A DNA stretch of 45,416 bases from Streptosporangiaceae bacterium (GCA_019245115.1 JAFARZ010000238.1:1-45416), one strand, 5' to 3'; positions 8,175 through 19,579 are shown, counted from the first letter of the stretch. The notes: generated from the sequence alone by a model not told the origin. Made by a program: numbers and translations.

Positions 8175-11100
8175 ATGGCAGCGGAAATAGAGTTTTGCGT
8201 GCTCGGGTCGCTCGTCGTGCGTCACGGCGGGGTGGAAGTGCCGCTGTCGTCGCGGAAGCAGCGGGCGGTGCTGGCAGCCCTGCTGCTGAACGCCGGGCGG
8301 CTGGTCTCGCTCGATGAGCTGGCCGAAGTGCTGTGGGGGAGCAGCCCGCCACCCTCGGCTCGGGTGACCATCCAGAATTACGTGATGCGCTTGCGGAAGG
8401 CGCTGGGGGACACGGCCGGCTCCCGGATCAGCACTCAGCCGCGCGGTTACCTCATTCAGGTTGACCCCAGCGAACTGGACGTATCCCGGTTCGACGCACA
8501 TCTCGTCGCCGCGCGGGCGGCGGGCCGGAACAGCGACTGGGGCGCGGCCGCCGCGCAAGCCAGGGCCGGGCTGGCGCTGTGGCGCGGGGATCCGCTGGTC
8601 GACGTGGAGTCCGAGTCGCTGGTGGTCCGGAAGGTCCCGCAACTGGAAGAGCTGCGGCTGCAGATGCTCCAGACACGCATCGATGCCGACCTGCATCTTG
8701 GCCGGCACGCGGAGGTAATTACCGAGCTGCGCCAGCTGACCGAGGCCCACCCGTTGCGCGAGCACCTGCATGGCCTGCTGATGCTTGCCCTTTACCGAGA
8801 TGGGCGGCAGGCCGAGGCTCTCGCTGTTTACCGGCGGGCCCGGCAGATCCTCGTCGACGAGCTGGGCACTGAACCGGGCAGCGGGCTCCAGACTCTGCAC
8901 CAGCAGATGCTCAACGCCGATCAGATCCTCGACGCGGCGGCACCCGGAACGCCCGGGGCGAACGGAACGAACAGAACGAACGAAACGAACGGGACGAACC
9001 CAGCGAACGGTACGAACACGGCGCACGGAGCGACGGTAGCCGTGCCGCGGGAACTGCCGACAGGGGTGCGGACTTTCACCGGGCGCTCGGCGGAAGTCGG
9101 CAAGCTCACCAGGCTGCTGGACGATTTTGACGAAGGAGTCGCTGGAACGCTGGTGATAAGCGCGATCGGCGGAGCGGCCGGAGTGGGCAAGACCGCGCTG
9201 GCGGTCCACTGGGCACACCGGATCGCTGATCGCTTCCCCGACGGTCAGCTGTATGTGAACCTGCGCGGTTATGATCCGGCTGACCCGATGCCGGCCGCCG
9301 ATGCGCTGGCCAGGTTCCTGCGTTCTCTTGGCGTGCCCGGCCAGGACATCCCCGCCGAGGAAGACGAGCGCGCCGCACGGTACCGAAGCATCCTGGCCGG
9401 CAAGCGGATGCTGCTGGTCTTGGACAACGCGGGCTCGGTGGAACAGGTCCGGCCGCTGCTGCCCGGTTCCCCGACGTGCGTCGTGGTGGTAACCAGCCGT
9501 GATGCCATGACCGGCCTGGTTGCCCGTGACGGTGCCACCCGCCTGGACCTGGACCTGCTGCCGCTGGACGACGCGATCATCCTGTTGCGGTCCCTGATCG
9601 GAGTCCGGGTGGAGGTTGATCCCGACGCGGCCACGCAGCTGGCGGTCCAATGCTGCCGTCTGCCGCTGGCGCTGCGAGTGGCCGCCGAACTCGCTGTCAG
9701 CCGGCCGGCCACCCCTCTCGCCGCTTTGGTGGCCGAGCTCGGTGATCTGCAGAAGCGGCTCTCGCTGCTGGACGCTGGAGGAGACCAGCACACCGCGGTG
9801 CGGACCGTGTTCTCGTGGTCCTACCGGCAACTGGACGCAGCGACCGCACGGACCTTCCGGTTGCTCGGCCTGCACCCGGGCCTGGACTTCGAGCCCTACG
9901 CGGCCGCTGCACTCAGCGGCACCACCCTCGCGCAGGCCGGTCAGGCACTGGAAAAACTCACTCAGGCGCACCTCATCCAGCCCGCCACCCCAGACCGGTA
10001 CAGCATGCACGACCTGCTGCGCGCCTATGCCCGCGATCTGGCCGCGACCCAGGACGGCGATCAGGAGCAGCGTGCCGCGCTGACCCGCCTGTTCGACTAC
10101 TACCTGAACGCGGCAGCTACCGCGAAACACATCCTGGTCGCGATCGGTCGCCAGGCCCGCGTCCCCGCGCCCGCCAGCCCGGCCCCGCCGCTGACCGATT
10201 CCGTCACGGCCCGAGCCTGGCTCGACAGCGAACGTGCCACCCTGGTGGCCGTCGCCGTTCACGCGGCGCAGGACGGCTGGCCCGGCCATGTAACCCGGCT
10301 GTCCACCACCTTGCTGCAGTACCTGGACACCAACGACTACTACCACGAGGGGATCACCATCCACGGCCTGGCCTGCCGGGCCGCTCACCAGATCGGCGAT
10401 CGGGCCGCCGAGGCGACCGCGCTGATCGGCCTGGGGCGGATCGACCTGCAACAAGGGCGGCATCAGCAAGCCCTCAGCCGTTTCGAGGAAGCTCGGGACC
10501 TCTACCGGAGCGTAAGCGACCGGGTGGGTCAGGCCGATGCCGCGAACAACCTCGGCTCGGTTGATTCGTGGCTGGGCCGCTGGCATCAGGCCGGCAGGCA
10601 CTACCGCGAGGCACTGGGCCTCTATCACGAGGTCGGCGACAGGTTGCTCCAAGCTCGCGTGCTGGGCAATCTCGGGGTCATAGACCGGCGGCTTGGACGC
10701 TACCAGCAGGCCGCTGACCGTCAGCAGAAGGCACTGGCCATCTTCCGCGAATTCGGCGATCTGGCCGGTCAGGTCGCGCCGTTGATCAGGCTCGGCACGG
10801 TCGCGCTTCAGACCGGCCGCTATCCGCAGGCCGCCGAGTACCTGGAGCAAGCCGCCACCCTCTGTCGCGACATCGGCGACCGCAACGGTCAGGCCACGGC
10901 GCTGGGCAGGCTCGGCGACGTCGCGCTACGAGTGAGCCGCTACCAGCAGGCCCTGGAATACCAGGAACAATCCTGGATCCTGTTCCGCGAGCTCGGCGAT
11001 CCCGGTGGCGAAGCCGTGGCGCTCAACGGTCTTGGCGAGGCCCTCCTCGCCATCGGCCAGCCCGGCCAGGCAGGGACCAGACATGCCGCCGCGCTCGACC

Positions 11101-11321
11101 TGGCCAGCAGGAGCGGCCACCCGCCCGAGGAGGCCCGCGCGCACGACGGCCTCGGTCATGCATACCACGCCGCTGGTGACGACGAGCAGGCCCGCGAGCA
11201 CTGGCGGCAGGCGATCGCCATCTACACCGAACTCAGCCTTCCCGAAGCCGAGCAGGTGCGTACCCAGCTCGCCCTGACCGACGAGGACAGGTACCTGGAA
11301 CCAGAGACTGCCGGCGGCTGA
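8175..11321 (+). CDS. AfsR/SARP-family transcriptional regulator (NB-ARC, TPR)
   Basis: This encodes 1048 residues from the ATG at 8175; an upstream in-frame ATG at 8127 adds residues unlike the family. Domains: OmpR-type winged helix (about 5-95), bacterial transcriptional activator domain BTAD (about 100-245), a low-complexity linker (262-285), NB-ARC ATPase (about 300-600) with Walker A GGAAGVGKT at 332-340 and Walker B MLLVLDNA at 412-419, then TPR-like repeats to the end (QQALSRFEEARDLY and similar units of about 40 residues). This layout matches AfsR, a global activator of secondary metabolism in Streptomyces. Its target is unknown; no biosynthetic cluster is visible nearby. Confidence 0.92.
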   Translation: MAAEIEFCVLGSLVVRHGGVEVPLSSRKQRAVLAALLLNAGRLVSLDELAEVLWGSSPPPSARVTIQNYVMRLRKALGDTAGSRISTQPRGYLIQVDPSELDVSRFDAHLVAARAAGRNSDWGAAAAQARAGLALWRGDPLVDVESESLVVRKVPQLEELRLQMLQTRIDADLHLGRHAEVITELRQLTEAHPLREHLHGLLMLALYRDGRQAEALAVYRRARQILVDELGTEPGSGLQTLHQQMLNADQILDAAAPGTPGANGTNRTNETNGTNPANGTNTAHGATVAVPRELPTGVRTFTGRSAEVGKLTRLLDDFDEGVAGTLVISAIGGAAGVGKTALAVHWAHRIADRFPDGQLYVNLRGYDPADPMPAADALARFLRSLGVPGQDIPAEEDERAARYRSILAGKRMLLVLDNAGSVEQVRPLLPGSPTCVVVVTSRDAMTGLVARDGATRLDLDLLPLDDAIILLRSLIGVRVEVDPDAATQLAVQCCRLPLALRVAAELAVSRPATPLAALVAELGDLQKRLSLLDAGGDQHTAVRTVFSWSYRQLDAATARTFRLLGLHPGLDFEPYAAAALSGTTLAQAGQALEKLTQAHLIQPATPDRYSMHDLLRAYARDLAATQDGDQEQRAALTRLFDYYLNAAATAKHILVAIGRQARVPAPASPAPPLTDSVTARAWLDSERATLVAVAVHAAQDGWPGHVTRLSTTLLQYLDTNDYYHEGITIHGLACRAAHQIGDRAAEATALIGLGRIDLQQGRHQQALSRFEEARDLYRSVSDRVGQADAANNLGSVDSWLGRWHQAGRHYREALGLYHEVGDRLLQARVLGNLGVIDRRLGRYQQAADRQQKALAIFREFGDLAGQVAPLIRLGTVALQTGRYPQAAEYLEQAATLCRDIGDRNGQATALGRLGDVALRVSRYQQALEYQEQSWILFRELGDPGGEAVALNGLGEALLAIGQPGQAGTRHAAALDLASRSGHPPEEARAHDGLGHAYHAAGDDEQAREHWRQAIAIYTELSLPEAEQVRTQLALTDEDRYLEPETAGG
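8958..9029 (+). repeat. 9-bp in-frame tandem repeat in AfsR-type linker
   Basis: There are eight units of nine bases based on ACGAACGGN. They encode a repeating Thr/Ala-Asn-X tripeptide (residues 262-285) between the BTAD and NB-ARC domains. The period of nine keeps the frame, so copy number could vary without breaking the gene. The spacer is probably flexible. Confidence 0.85.
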
Positions 11322-11324
11322 CCG

Positions 11325-12293
11325 CTACGGCGTCAGAACAATCTTTCCTACCGTGCGCCGGGACTTGACCTGCTCGAACGCCTCGACGGCCCGGTCGAGC
11401 GGATATGCGCGGGTCACGTGCGCCCTCAGGTGGCCCTGGCTGATCAAGTCGGCCAGGCGACTCATCCCGGCACCGTCCGCGGCGACCAGGATGGCGGCGT
11501 GGCGGACGCCGCGTTCGTCGGCGATGGCCGCATCCTCCGGCGTGATCGGGGGCGATATCGAAACGACGAAGCCACCCGGCTCGACCGTCCGCACCGCCTG
11601 CTTGACCGCGTTCGCGCTGGTGCTGAGGAGGGCGCCGTGAACCGGGGCCGCGGCGGCGAACACATCGCTCGTCGTCGAATAGTCGATCGGCACGTCCACG
11701 CCGATGGAACGCAGGAACTCGTGCCGGGGCTTTGACGCGGTGCCGATGACGGTCGCCCCGGCGGCCTTGGCGATTTGTGCCGCCACGTGCCCCACTCCGC
11801 CCGCCGCCGCCTCGATCAGCAAGCGCGTGCCGGTGGTCATCCCCCTGACCGCGTCGAAGGCGCCGATGGCCTCGAAGGCCTGCAACGTGGTCAGGCCGAC
11901 CAGTGGCACCGCGCCGGCCTGCTCCCACGACAGTTCCGGCGGCTTGCGGGCCAGGTCCGTGGCCGGGACGGTGGTGTACTCGGCGAAGGTGCCGTCGGTC
12001 AGCCGCGGGAACCGGGACAGCCCGAACACCTCGTCGCCCGGACCGAACGTGATCTCGTTCCCGGCTGCTCCTACCGCGACCACTGTTCCGGCCACATCCC
12101 AGCCGGGCACCGCGGGCAGCCGCAGATCCGGCACGAACGGCAGCGGAATCGCGACGATGCCGACGTCCACCGGGTTGAGGGCGGCGGCGCGGACGCGAAG
12201 CAGGACCTCACCCGGACCGGGAACCGGTACGGGAAGCTCCACCATCTCGACAACGTCAGGCCCGCCGTGCTGGCCGAAGCGGAGGGCTCGCAT
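11325..12293 (-). CDS. MDR-family quinone oxidoreductase-like protein
   Basis: This encodes 322 residues starting MRALRFGQHGGPDVVE. It has the GroES-like domain of medium-chain reductases (LNPVDVG, VPGWDVAGTVVAVG near residues 80-93) and the NADP-binding Rossmann motif AAGGVGHVAAQIAKAAGA at about 155-172. The zinc ligands of alcohol dehydrogenases are not evident, which fits the zinc-independent quinone oxidoreductase branch. The ATG at 12293 has a GGAG about 12 bases upstream, rather far. Its stop lies three bases from the end of the convergent AfsR-type gene. The substrate is unknown. Confidence 0.85.
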   Translation of the reverse strand: MRALRFGQHGGPDVVEMVELPVPVPGPGEVLLRVRAAALNPVDVGIVAIPLPFVPDLRLPAVPGWDVAGTVVAVGAAGNEITFGPGDEVFGLSRFPRLTDGTFAEYTTVPATDLARKPPELSWEQAGAVPLVGLTTLQAFEAIGAFDAVRGMTTGTRLLIEAAAGGVGHVAAQIAKAAGATVIGTASKPRHEFLRSIGVDVPIDYSTTSDVFAAAAPVHGALLSTSANAVKQAVRTVEPGGFVVSISPPITPEDAAIADERGVRHAAILVAADGAGMSRLADLISQGHLRAHVTRAYPLDRAVEAFEQVKSRRTVGKIVLTP

Positions 12294-12338
12294 CGTCTTT
12301 GGTGACTCCGGTAGCTGCGGCACGTGGTAAGGATATGT

Positions 12339-12890
12339 GTGCCTTCCCTCATTGAACTGCTCGACCGGTACCGCCCGGACGGCGCCGGTGAGGCCGCCGA
12401 TGTGGCCCGCGTCCGCGAACTGGCCGCCAGTGAGCCGGATCCCTGGTCGCGTTCGCTTCCGCTCCATGTCACCGGGTCCGCGCTGATCGTGCACCCGGCG
12501 AGCGGACGAGTTCTGCTCCGCTGGCATCAGCGGCAGCGGTCCTGGCTTCAGGTCGGCGGCCACGGCGATCCGGGCGAAACCGATCCGCTGGCCATCGCGC
12601 TGCGGGAAGCGGCGGAGGAGACCGGGCTTACCGACTTGGTGCCGTGGCCGACCAGCGAACTCCGGCATGTTGCCATCGTCTCGGTGCCGGCCAGTGCCCG
12701 GGAGCCGGCGCACGAGCATGCCGACCTGCGGTTCGTGTTCGCCACCGAGGATCCGGACGCGGCACGGCCGGAGAATCCGGACGCGCCGCTGCGGTGGCTG
12801 TCACTGGACGAGGCGTACGCGACCACGGATGAGGACAACCTGCGGGTAACCCTGCGCCGGGCCGGCGGCGCGCTCAGTACAGGATGCTGA
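12339..12890 (+). CDS. Nudix hydrolase
   Basis: This encodes 183 residues from a GTG at 12339, supported by AAGGA five bases upstream; a GTG at 12324 is also in frame. The Nudix box reads GHGDPGETDPLAIALREAAEE, with one residue more between the first Glu and the REAAEE part than the classical motif, as in an actinobacterial subgroup that I recall. Such enzymes hydrolyse nucleoside-diphosphate-linked compounds; the substrate cannot be told. The 3' end overlaps the convergent kshB gene by 17 bases, and the gene is divergent from the MDR gene. Confidence 0.87.
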   Translation: MPSLIELLDRYRPDGAGEAADVARVRELAASEPDPWSRSLPLHVTGSALIVHPASGRVLLRWHQRQRSWLQVGGHGDPGETDPLAIALREAAEETGLTDLVPWPTSELRHVAIVSVPASAREPAHEHADLRFVFATEDPDAARPENPDAPLRWLSLDEAYATTDEDNLRVTLRRAGGALSTGC

Positions 12891-13896
12891 CCTCGGGGGT
12901 CACGGCCACGGCCTGGCAGGCCAGGATGTAGCCGTCGGCGAGGTCCGCGTCCTCGAGTACCTCGTTGTGCGCCATCTCGACCTCGCCGCCGGTGAGCTGG
13001 CACGCGCACGCGCCGCAGATGCCTTGCCGGCAGGAGAACGGTGCTTCCAGGCCGGCCTCGGTGAGCACGTCGAGCATCCGGGTGCCGGCCGGCCACGGCA
13101 GGACCCGCTGGTCCCCGTCCAGGGACACCGACAGCGTCGCCGCGAGCCCGCGGCTCTCGTCCAGGGCGGATTCCTCGAACGGATTCTCTTCCAGCGACAA
13201 GAACCGCTCGACGCGGACCCGTTTGGCGGGAACGCCCAGCGACCGCAACGCCGACCGGACCACGCTGAGGAACGGATCGGGTCCGCAGATGAACGGCTCC
13301 CACACCGCGTACGGCCGGACCATCGCGGCCAGGCGGTCCGCGGTCGGCGTGCCGGACAATGAGTCCAGCCAGTGCAACAGCACCAGCCTTCCGCCGAAGT
13401 TGGCCGCCAGTTGCCGCAGCGCGGCCCCGAAGATCACTGAACGTTCATCCCGGTTCGCGTACACGAGCACGACGCGCCCGCGCCCGGCGAACAGCACCGA
13501 CTTGAGGATGGACATCACCGGCGTGATCCCGCTGCCCGCCGCGAACAGCAGGAAGTCGCCATCCAGCGATCGCGGCGTGAACGTCCCGGCCGGCGGCAGC
13601 AACTCCAGCACCGAACCGGGAACCACGTTGTCGAGGAGCCAGTTCGACGCGTACCCGTCGGTGGTCCGCTTGATCGCGATCGCCGGGCGCTCGCCCTCGA
13701 TCAGCGGTGAGCTGCACAGCGAGTAGCAGCGCGCCACCGACCCGCAAAGGTCCGACGGCACCCGCACGGTGATGAACTGCCCAGGCGTGTACCGGAACAG
13801 CGCGGTGAGCGAGGCCGGGACGTCGAGCACCAGCGAGGCCGCGTCGTCGGTCTCCCGGACCACGTCGGCCACCGGTACCTGGTAGTAGTCCCGCAT
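12874..13896 (-). CDS. kshB: 3-ketosteroid 9-alpha-hydroxylase reductase component KshB
   Basis: This encodes 340 residues with the order FAD domain, NAD domain and C-terminal plant-type [2Fe-2S] ferredoxin. Visible motifs are RCYSLCSSP (flavin binding), GSGITPVMS (NAD binding) and the cluster ligands C289-x4-C294-x2-C297-x29-C327. This is the KshB layout: it passes electrons from NADH to the Rieske oxygenase KshA, which 9-hydroxylates the 3-ketosteroid nucleus and leads to ring B opening. The ATG at 13896 shares a base with the stop of the preceding small gene. Its close link with kshA and the hsa genes supports the name over a generic phenylacetate-type reductase. Confidence 0.87.
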   Translation of the reverse strand: MRDYYQVPVADVVRETDDAASLVLDVPASLTALFRYTPGQFITVRVPSDLCGSVARCYSLCSSPLIEGERPAIAIKRTTDGYASNWLLDNVVPGSVLELLPPAGTFTPRSLDGDFLLFAAGSGITPVMSILKSVLFAGRGRVVLVYANRDERSVIFGAALRQLAANFGGRLVLLHWLDSLSGTPTADRLAAMVRPYAVWEPFICGPDPFLSVVRSALRSLGVPAKRVRVERFLSLEENPFEESALDESRGLAATLSVSLDGDQRVLPWPAGTRMLDVLTEAGLEAPFSCRQGICGACACQLTGGEVEMAHNEVLEDADLADGYILACQAVAVTPEVSILY

Positions 13897-14180
13897 CAGG
13901 GCGCCTCCACCGGCAGCCGTCCGTCCCGCACCGCCGCGTCGATGCTGGACCGCAGCCTGCCGCAGCCGTCGCTCAGCGCCGTCTGCTCGCCCGCGGCGGT
14001 CAGCACGCCGAACTCCAGGCACGCCCGCATCGCCGGCAACGACCACTGCACGGATGTGTGCTGCGGGCTGAACTTGGCCACCAGCACCGTCGCGCCGCAC
14101 TCGGCGCACGACACCGGCTGCGGCCGGTCGAACCGCGGATCGTTGCGAGCACTGGTCGTCGCGTTAGCTCGCGTCTGCAC
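13896..14180 (-). CDS. Small CxxC protein between kshA and kshB
   Basis: This encodes 94 residues from a GTG at 14180 that lies inside the 3' end of kshA; no ATG is available in frame. The body reads DPRFDRPQPVSCAECGATVLVAKFSP, with a CxxC pair (CAEC) that could bind zinc or another metal, followed by an acidic and Leu-rich C-terminal half. The stop overlaps the kshB ATG (TGATG). The tight overlaps at both ends imply translational coupling between the oxygenase and reductase subunits. I recall similar small genes beside actinobacterial kshA but no known function. Confidence 0.75.
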   Translation of the reverse strand: MQTRANATTSARNDPRFDRPQPVSCAECGATVLVAKFSPQHTSVQWSLPAMRACLEFGVLTAAGEQTALSDGCGRLRSSIDAAVRDGRLPVEAP

Positions 14181-15327
14181 CAGCCCGCTCCTCAGCCTGC
14201 CGGGCCAGGCTCTCCGCGACCTCTTCCTCCCACTGCGCCACCGGCCGGGTGGTGTCGATCTCGAACTCGTACCGCGCGACCATGTCCGGCTGGATGTCGG
14301 CCACGTCGCAGTAGAACTGCTCATACCACCGTCGCAGCTGATAAACCGCCCCGTCCTCGGCACACAGCAACGGGTTGTCCACCCGCGCCTTGTGCAGCCA
14401 GATCTCCACGTCCTGCTCGAACCCGAGCCCGACGAACTTCGCGAACTTCGCCGACAGCGCCGCCGAGTGCTTGTCGGACAGCCCAGCGGGCTTGCGGACG
14501 ATCGCTCCCCACTGGAGCAGGAACGACGTCGGCGTCACCGGATAATGGCAGTTGATCAGCACGCTCTCGATCGTCATCCCGTGGTAGTCGTGCCACAGGT
14601 TGTCGATCATGTACGAGGGCCCGAAGTACGATGCCTCCGACCGCAGCGTCACCTCGGCCCCGTCCGCCGAGGAGTAGTTCGACACCCCTTCGCCGTTCAC
14701 GTCAGGCCGCGACCGGGTCCGCAGGTACTGCGAGGCGATGTGCCCCTCGAAGACGTTCTTGAAGTACGTCGGGAACGCGAAGTGCACATAGAAGAAGTGG
14801 GCCATGTCTACGACGTTGTCGATGACTTCGCGGCAGTTCGCCCCGTCGACCAGGATCGAGTCCCAGGTCCACGACGTCCACTCGTCGGAGTACGCACCCG
14901 GGATCTCCGGAATCGTCACCGCGTCCGAAGGCAGCGATCCCTCCGGGTCGTTCCACACGAATAGTTGTCCGTTCCGCTCCAGTACAGGCCAGGAACGCGT
15001 CCGGGCGGCCGGCGGCACGCGCCGCGCATACGGTATCCGCGCGCACTTGCCGTCCCCGCCCCAGCGCCAGTCGTGGAACGGGCATGCCACCTGGTCGCCC
15101 TTGACCGTGCCCATGCTCAGGTCGCCGCCCATGTGCCGGCAGTACGCGTCCAGTACGTGCAGCGACCCGGACGAGTCGGCGAACACGACCAGCTTCGTCC
15201 CGAACGCCTGCACTGCGTGCGGCCCGCCATCCCGGAACCTGGACACCAGGCCAAGGCAGTGCCACCCTCGCGCGTACCGCTCCGGCGGCGCCCCAGCTTC
15301 AATCAAACGAACCCGATCCATACCCAT
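14164..15327 (-). CDS. kshA: 3-ketosteroid 9-alpha-hydroxylase oxygenase component KshA
   Basis: This encodes 387 residues. The Rieske [2Fe-2S] site is C63-x-H65 and C82-x2-H85. The mononuclear iron site follows in NVVDMAHFFYVHFAFPTYFK, with D174, H177 and H182 as likely ligands; this stretch is characteristic of KshA rather than other Rieske oxygenases. It hydroxylates C9 of androstenedione-type steroids with electrons from KshB. Two ATGs, at 15327 and 15321, are possible. The first is only two bases from the KstR-type palindrome, so the message may be leaderless or use the second ATG. Confidence 0.93.
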   Translation of the reverse strand: MGMDRVRLIEAGAPPERYARGWHCLGLVSRFRDGGPHAVQAFGTKLVVFADSSGSLHVLDAYCRHMGGDLSMGTVKGDQVACPFHDWRWGGDGKCARIPYARRVPPAARTRSWPVLERNGQLFVWNDPEGSLPSDAVTIPEIPGAYSDEWTSWTWDSILVDGANCREVIDNVVDMAHFFYVHFAFPTYFKNVFEGHIASQYLRTRSRPDVNGEGVSNYSSADGAEVTLRSEASYFGPSYMIDNLWHDYHGMTIESVLINCHYPVTPTSFLLQWGAIVRKPAGLSDKHSAALSAKFAKFVGLGFEQDVEIWLHKARVDNPLLCAEDGAVYQLRRWYEQFYCDVADIQPDMVARYEFEIDTTRPVAQWEEEVAESLARQAEERAGADAS

Positions 15328-15329
15328 AG

Positions 15330-15347
15330 ACTAGAACATGTTCTAGT
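15330..15347. promoter_or_regulatory. KstR-type operator between kshA and hsaA
   Basis: ACTAGAACATGTTCTAGT is a perfect 18-bp palindrome containing the TAGAAC-NN-GTTCTA core known for KstR, the TetR-family repressor of sterol catabolism in mycobacteria and rhodococci. It occupies most of the 29 bases between the divergent start codons (kshA 15327, hsaA 15357), so one bound repressor would block both genes. Confidence 0.9.
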
Positions 15348-15356
15348 CTTGACGCC

Positions 15357-16553
15357 ATGAGCGACTCTGTAGACCAGGTGACGGGGCAGGAGCAGGTCAC
15401 AGAAGCCGTCAACGACTTGCTACCCACGTTGCGGCAGCGGGCCCAGGAGACGGAAGACCAGCGGTGCGTTCCCGCGGAATCGGTCAAGGCACTGGCGGAA
15501 ACGGGTTTCTTCCGCCTGCTCCAGCCGGCCAGGTACGGTGGCCTCGAAGCCGACCCGATGAGCTTCTACAAGTCCGTCCGGCTGATCGCGAGCGCGTGCG
15601 GCTCCACCGGCTGGGTCGCTTCCGTGCTCGGCGTGCACCCCTGGCAGCTCGCGCTGTTCCCGCCGCAGGCGCAGGAGGATGTCTGGGGCGCCGACCCCGC
15701 CACCCGCATGTCCAGCTCCTACGCGCCGACCGGAAAGGCGAAGCTGACCGACGGAGGCTACCGGCTTGACGGCCGGTGGAGCTTCTCCTCCGGCTGCGAC
15801 CACGCGACCTGGGTGCTGCTCGGCGGCATCGTCACCAATGACGAGGGCCAGCCGGTCGACTTCTGCACGTTCCTGCTGCCGAACACCGACTATCGCATCG
15901 ACGACGTGTGGGACACGGTCGGCCTGCGCGGCACCGGCAGCAATGACATCGTCGTGGAGAGCGTGTTCGTGCCGAAGCATCACGCGCTCAGCTTCAACGA
16001 CGTCTTCCGCTGCAAGTGCCCGGGTCACGAGGTCAACGGAAGTCCGCTTTACCGGCTGCCGTACGGCTCGGTCTTCTCCTATTCGATCACCACGCCGATC
16101 ATCGGGATGGCGTCCGGCGCCTACGACGCCTACGTGGCCTACCAGCGTGACCGCGTCCGCGCCTCCTACGTCGGGCAGAAGGCAAAGGAGGATCCCTACG
16201 GTCAGGTCCGTGTCGCCGAGGCGGGGGCCCTGATCGACGGCGCATGGCTCGCGCTGGAGCGGAACATGGCCGACCTGATGGGACACGCCAACGCGGGAAA
16301 GAAGCTGCCGCTGCCGCTCCGGTTGCGCGTGCGCCGCGACCAGGTGCTCGGCACCGGCAACGCGATCCGCGCCGTTGACCTGCTGTTCGAGAACGCCGGC
16401 GGCCGCGCGCTGGCGATGGGCGCGCCGATCCAGCGGCTCTGGCGCGACGCCCACGCGGGCCGGGTGCACGCGATCAACGACCCCGAGCGCGCGCTGTCCA
16501 TGTTCGGCCGCAACGAGTTCGGCCTGGACATAGCCCCGGACGGCATGCTGTGA
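15357..16553 (+). CDS. hsaA: 3-HSA hydroxylase oxygenase HsaA
   Basis: This encodes 398 residues with the acyl-CoA-dehydrogenase-like fold of group D flavin monooxygenases. HsaA hydroxylates 3-HSA (the phenolic secosteroid made after KshAB action) to the catechol 3,4-DHSA, using reduced flavin from HsaB. Family features include FRLLQPARYGGLEADP near residue 53, GCDHATWVLLGG near 143 and the C-terminal FGRNEFGLDIAP. Length and the order hsaA-hsaD-hsaC-hsaB match the Mycobacterium tuberculosis operon as I remember it. No clear ribosome-binding site precedes the ATG, which lies 9 bases after the KstR-type palindrome, so a leaderless transcript is likely. Confidence 0.93.
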   Translation: MSDSVDQVTGQEQVTEAVNDLLPTLRQRAQETEDQRCVPAESVKALAETGFFRLLQPARYGGLEADPMSFYKSVRLIASACGSTGWVASVLGVHPWQLALFPPQAQEDVWGADPATRMSSSYAPTGKAKLTDGGYRLDGRWSFSSGCDHATWVLLGGIVTNDEGQPVDFCTFLLPNTDYRIDDVWDTVGLRGTGSNDIVVESVFVPKHHALSFNDVFRCKCPGHEVNGSPLYRLPYGSVFSYSITTPIIGMASGAYDAYVAYQRDRVRASYVGQKAKEDPYGQVRVAEAGALIDGAWLALERNMADLMGHANAGKKLPLPLRLRVRRDQVLGTGNAIRAVDLLFENAGGRALAMGAPIQRLWRDAHAGRVHAINDPERALSMFGRNEFGLDIAPDGML

Positions 16554-18986
<2,433 letters not shown>

Positions 18987-19149
18987 CCCCGCGCCCCGCC
19001 GATCGGTTTTGCCGAACGGTGGGCATTCGGTTTTACTTTGATCAGAGGTGCGGCGTGGTGGGGTGGCACGGTGCCAGACCTTGCCGCAGGGGAGGGCAGG
19101 GAGTCATGGCGATCACGCTTGTCCCAGCATTAACTGAAGTCACGTCGGT

Positions 19150-19323
19150 ATGACCACGTTTCTACGAGTCTCGCTGTACGTCTTCGCGGGGTGCACGGTG
19201 CTGGGACTACTTCCCGCCGCCGTGCTCGCCGCGAAGGCGCGCACTCCTGTCATGGCGGCATTCGCGATCATTATCGCCGCTTTCGTCATCTTCGTCCTCG
19301 TCGCGGCCGCCGGACAGCTCTAG
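19150..19323 (+). CDS. Small two-helix membrane protein
   Basis: This encodes 57 residues. Two hydrophobic stretches (about 7-27 and 35-54) are separated by a short basic link (AKARTP), giving a predicted hairpin in the membrane. No strong ribosome-binding site is visible upstream of the ATG. It stands alone after the hsa operon and before a convergent response-regulator gene. I do not recognise a family; the hydrophobic pattern is the main evidence that the frame is used. Confidence 0.45.
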   Translation: MTTFLRVSLYVFAGCTVLGLLPAAVLAAKARTPVMAAFAIIIAAFVIFVLVAAAGQL

Positions 19324-19411
19324 AGTGCCGGTCACGTAATCCCGGGTATCACCGCGGCCGGATGTCCGCGCGGCGGCCCGCTCGGATTACTGCGGTAATT
19401 CGGGGTCATGC

Positions 19412-19447
19412 GGTGACTTTTGTGCACCATAGTGCACAAAAGTCACC
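19412..19447. repeat. Perfect 16-bp inverted repeat between convergent genes
   Basis: GGTGACTTTTGTGCAC (19412-19427) and its exact reverse complement (19432-19447) flank CATA. It lies in the 256-base gap (19324-19579) between the ends of the small plus-strand membrane gene and the minus-strand response regulator, so a two-way terminator is likely, although no T run follows. The low GC of the arms is unusual for this DNA and would also suit a protein-binding site. I see no gene in the gap. Confidence 0.7.
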
Positions 19448-19579
19448 ACGAGGCCCGGATCAACCACGAAAACCTGCCCAGCAAATCCGGCGAAAGGGAC
19501 AAAAGCCGCATGGCCAGCGGGGTCCACGCCCCACTACTTGACCGGCGCTCTAACGTGCAGGCTCAGTTCTCCGAAGTTC

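Noticed and set aside
8109..10850. A 913-codon open frame on the minus strand
   Set aside because: It is fully antisense to the AfsR-type gene, has low-complexity Gln/Arg/Gly content and no domain; it arises from the codon bias of the real gene.
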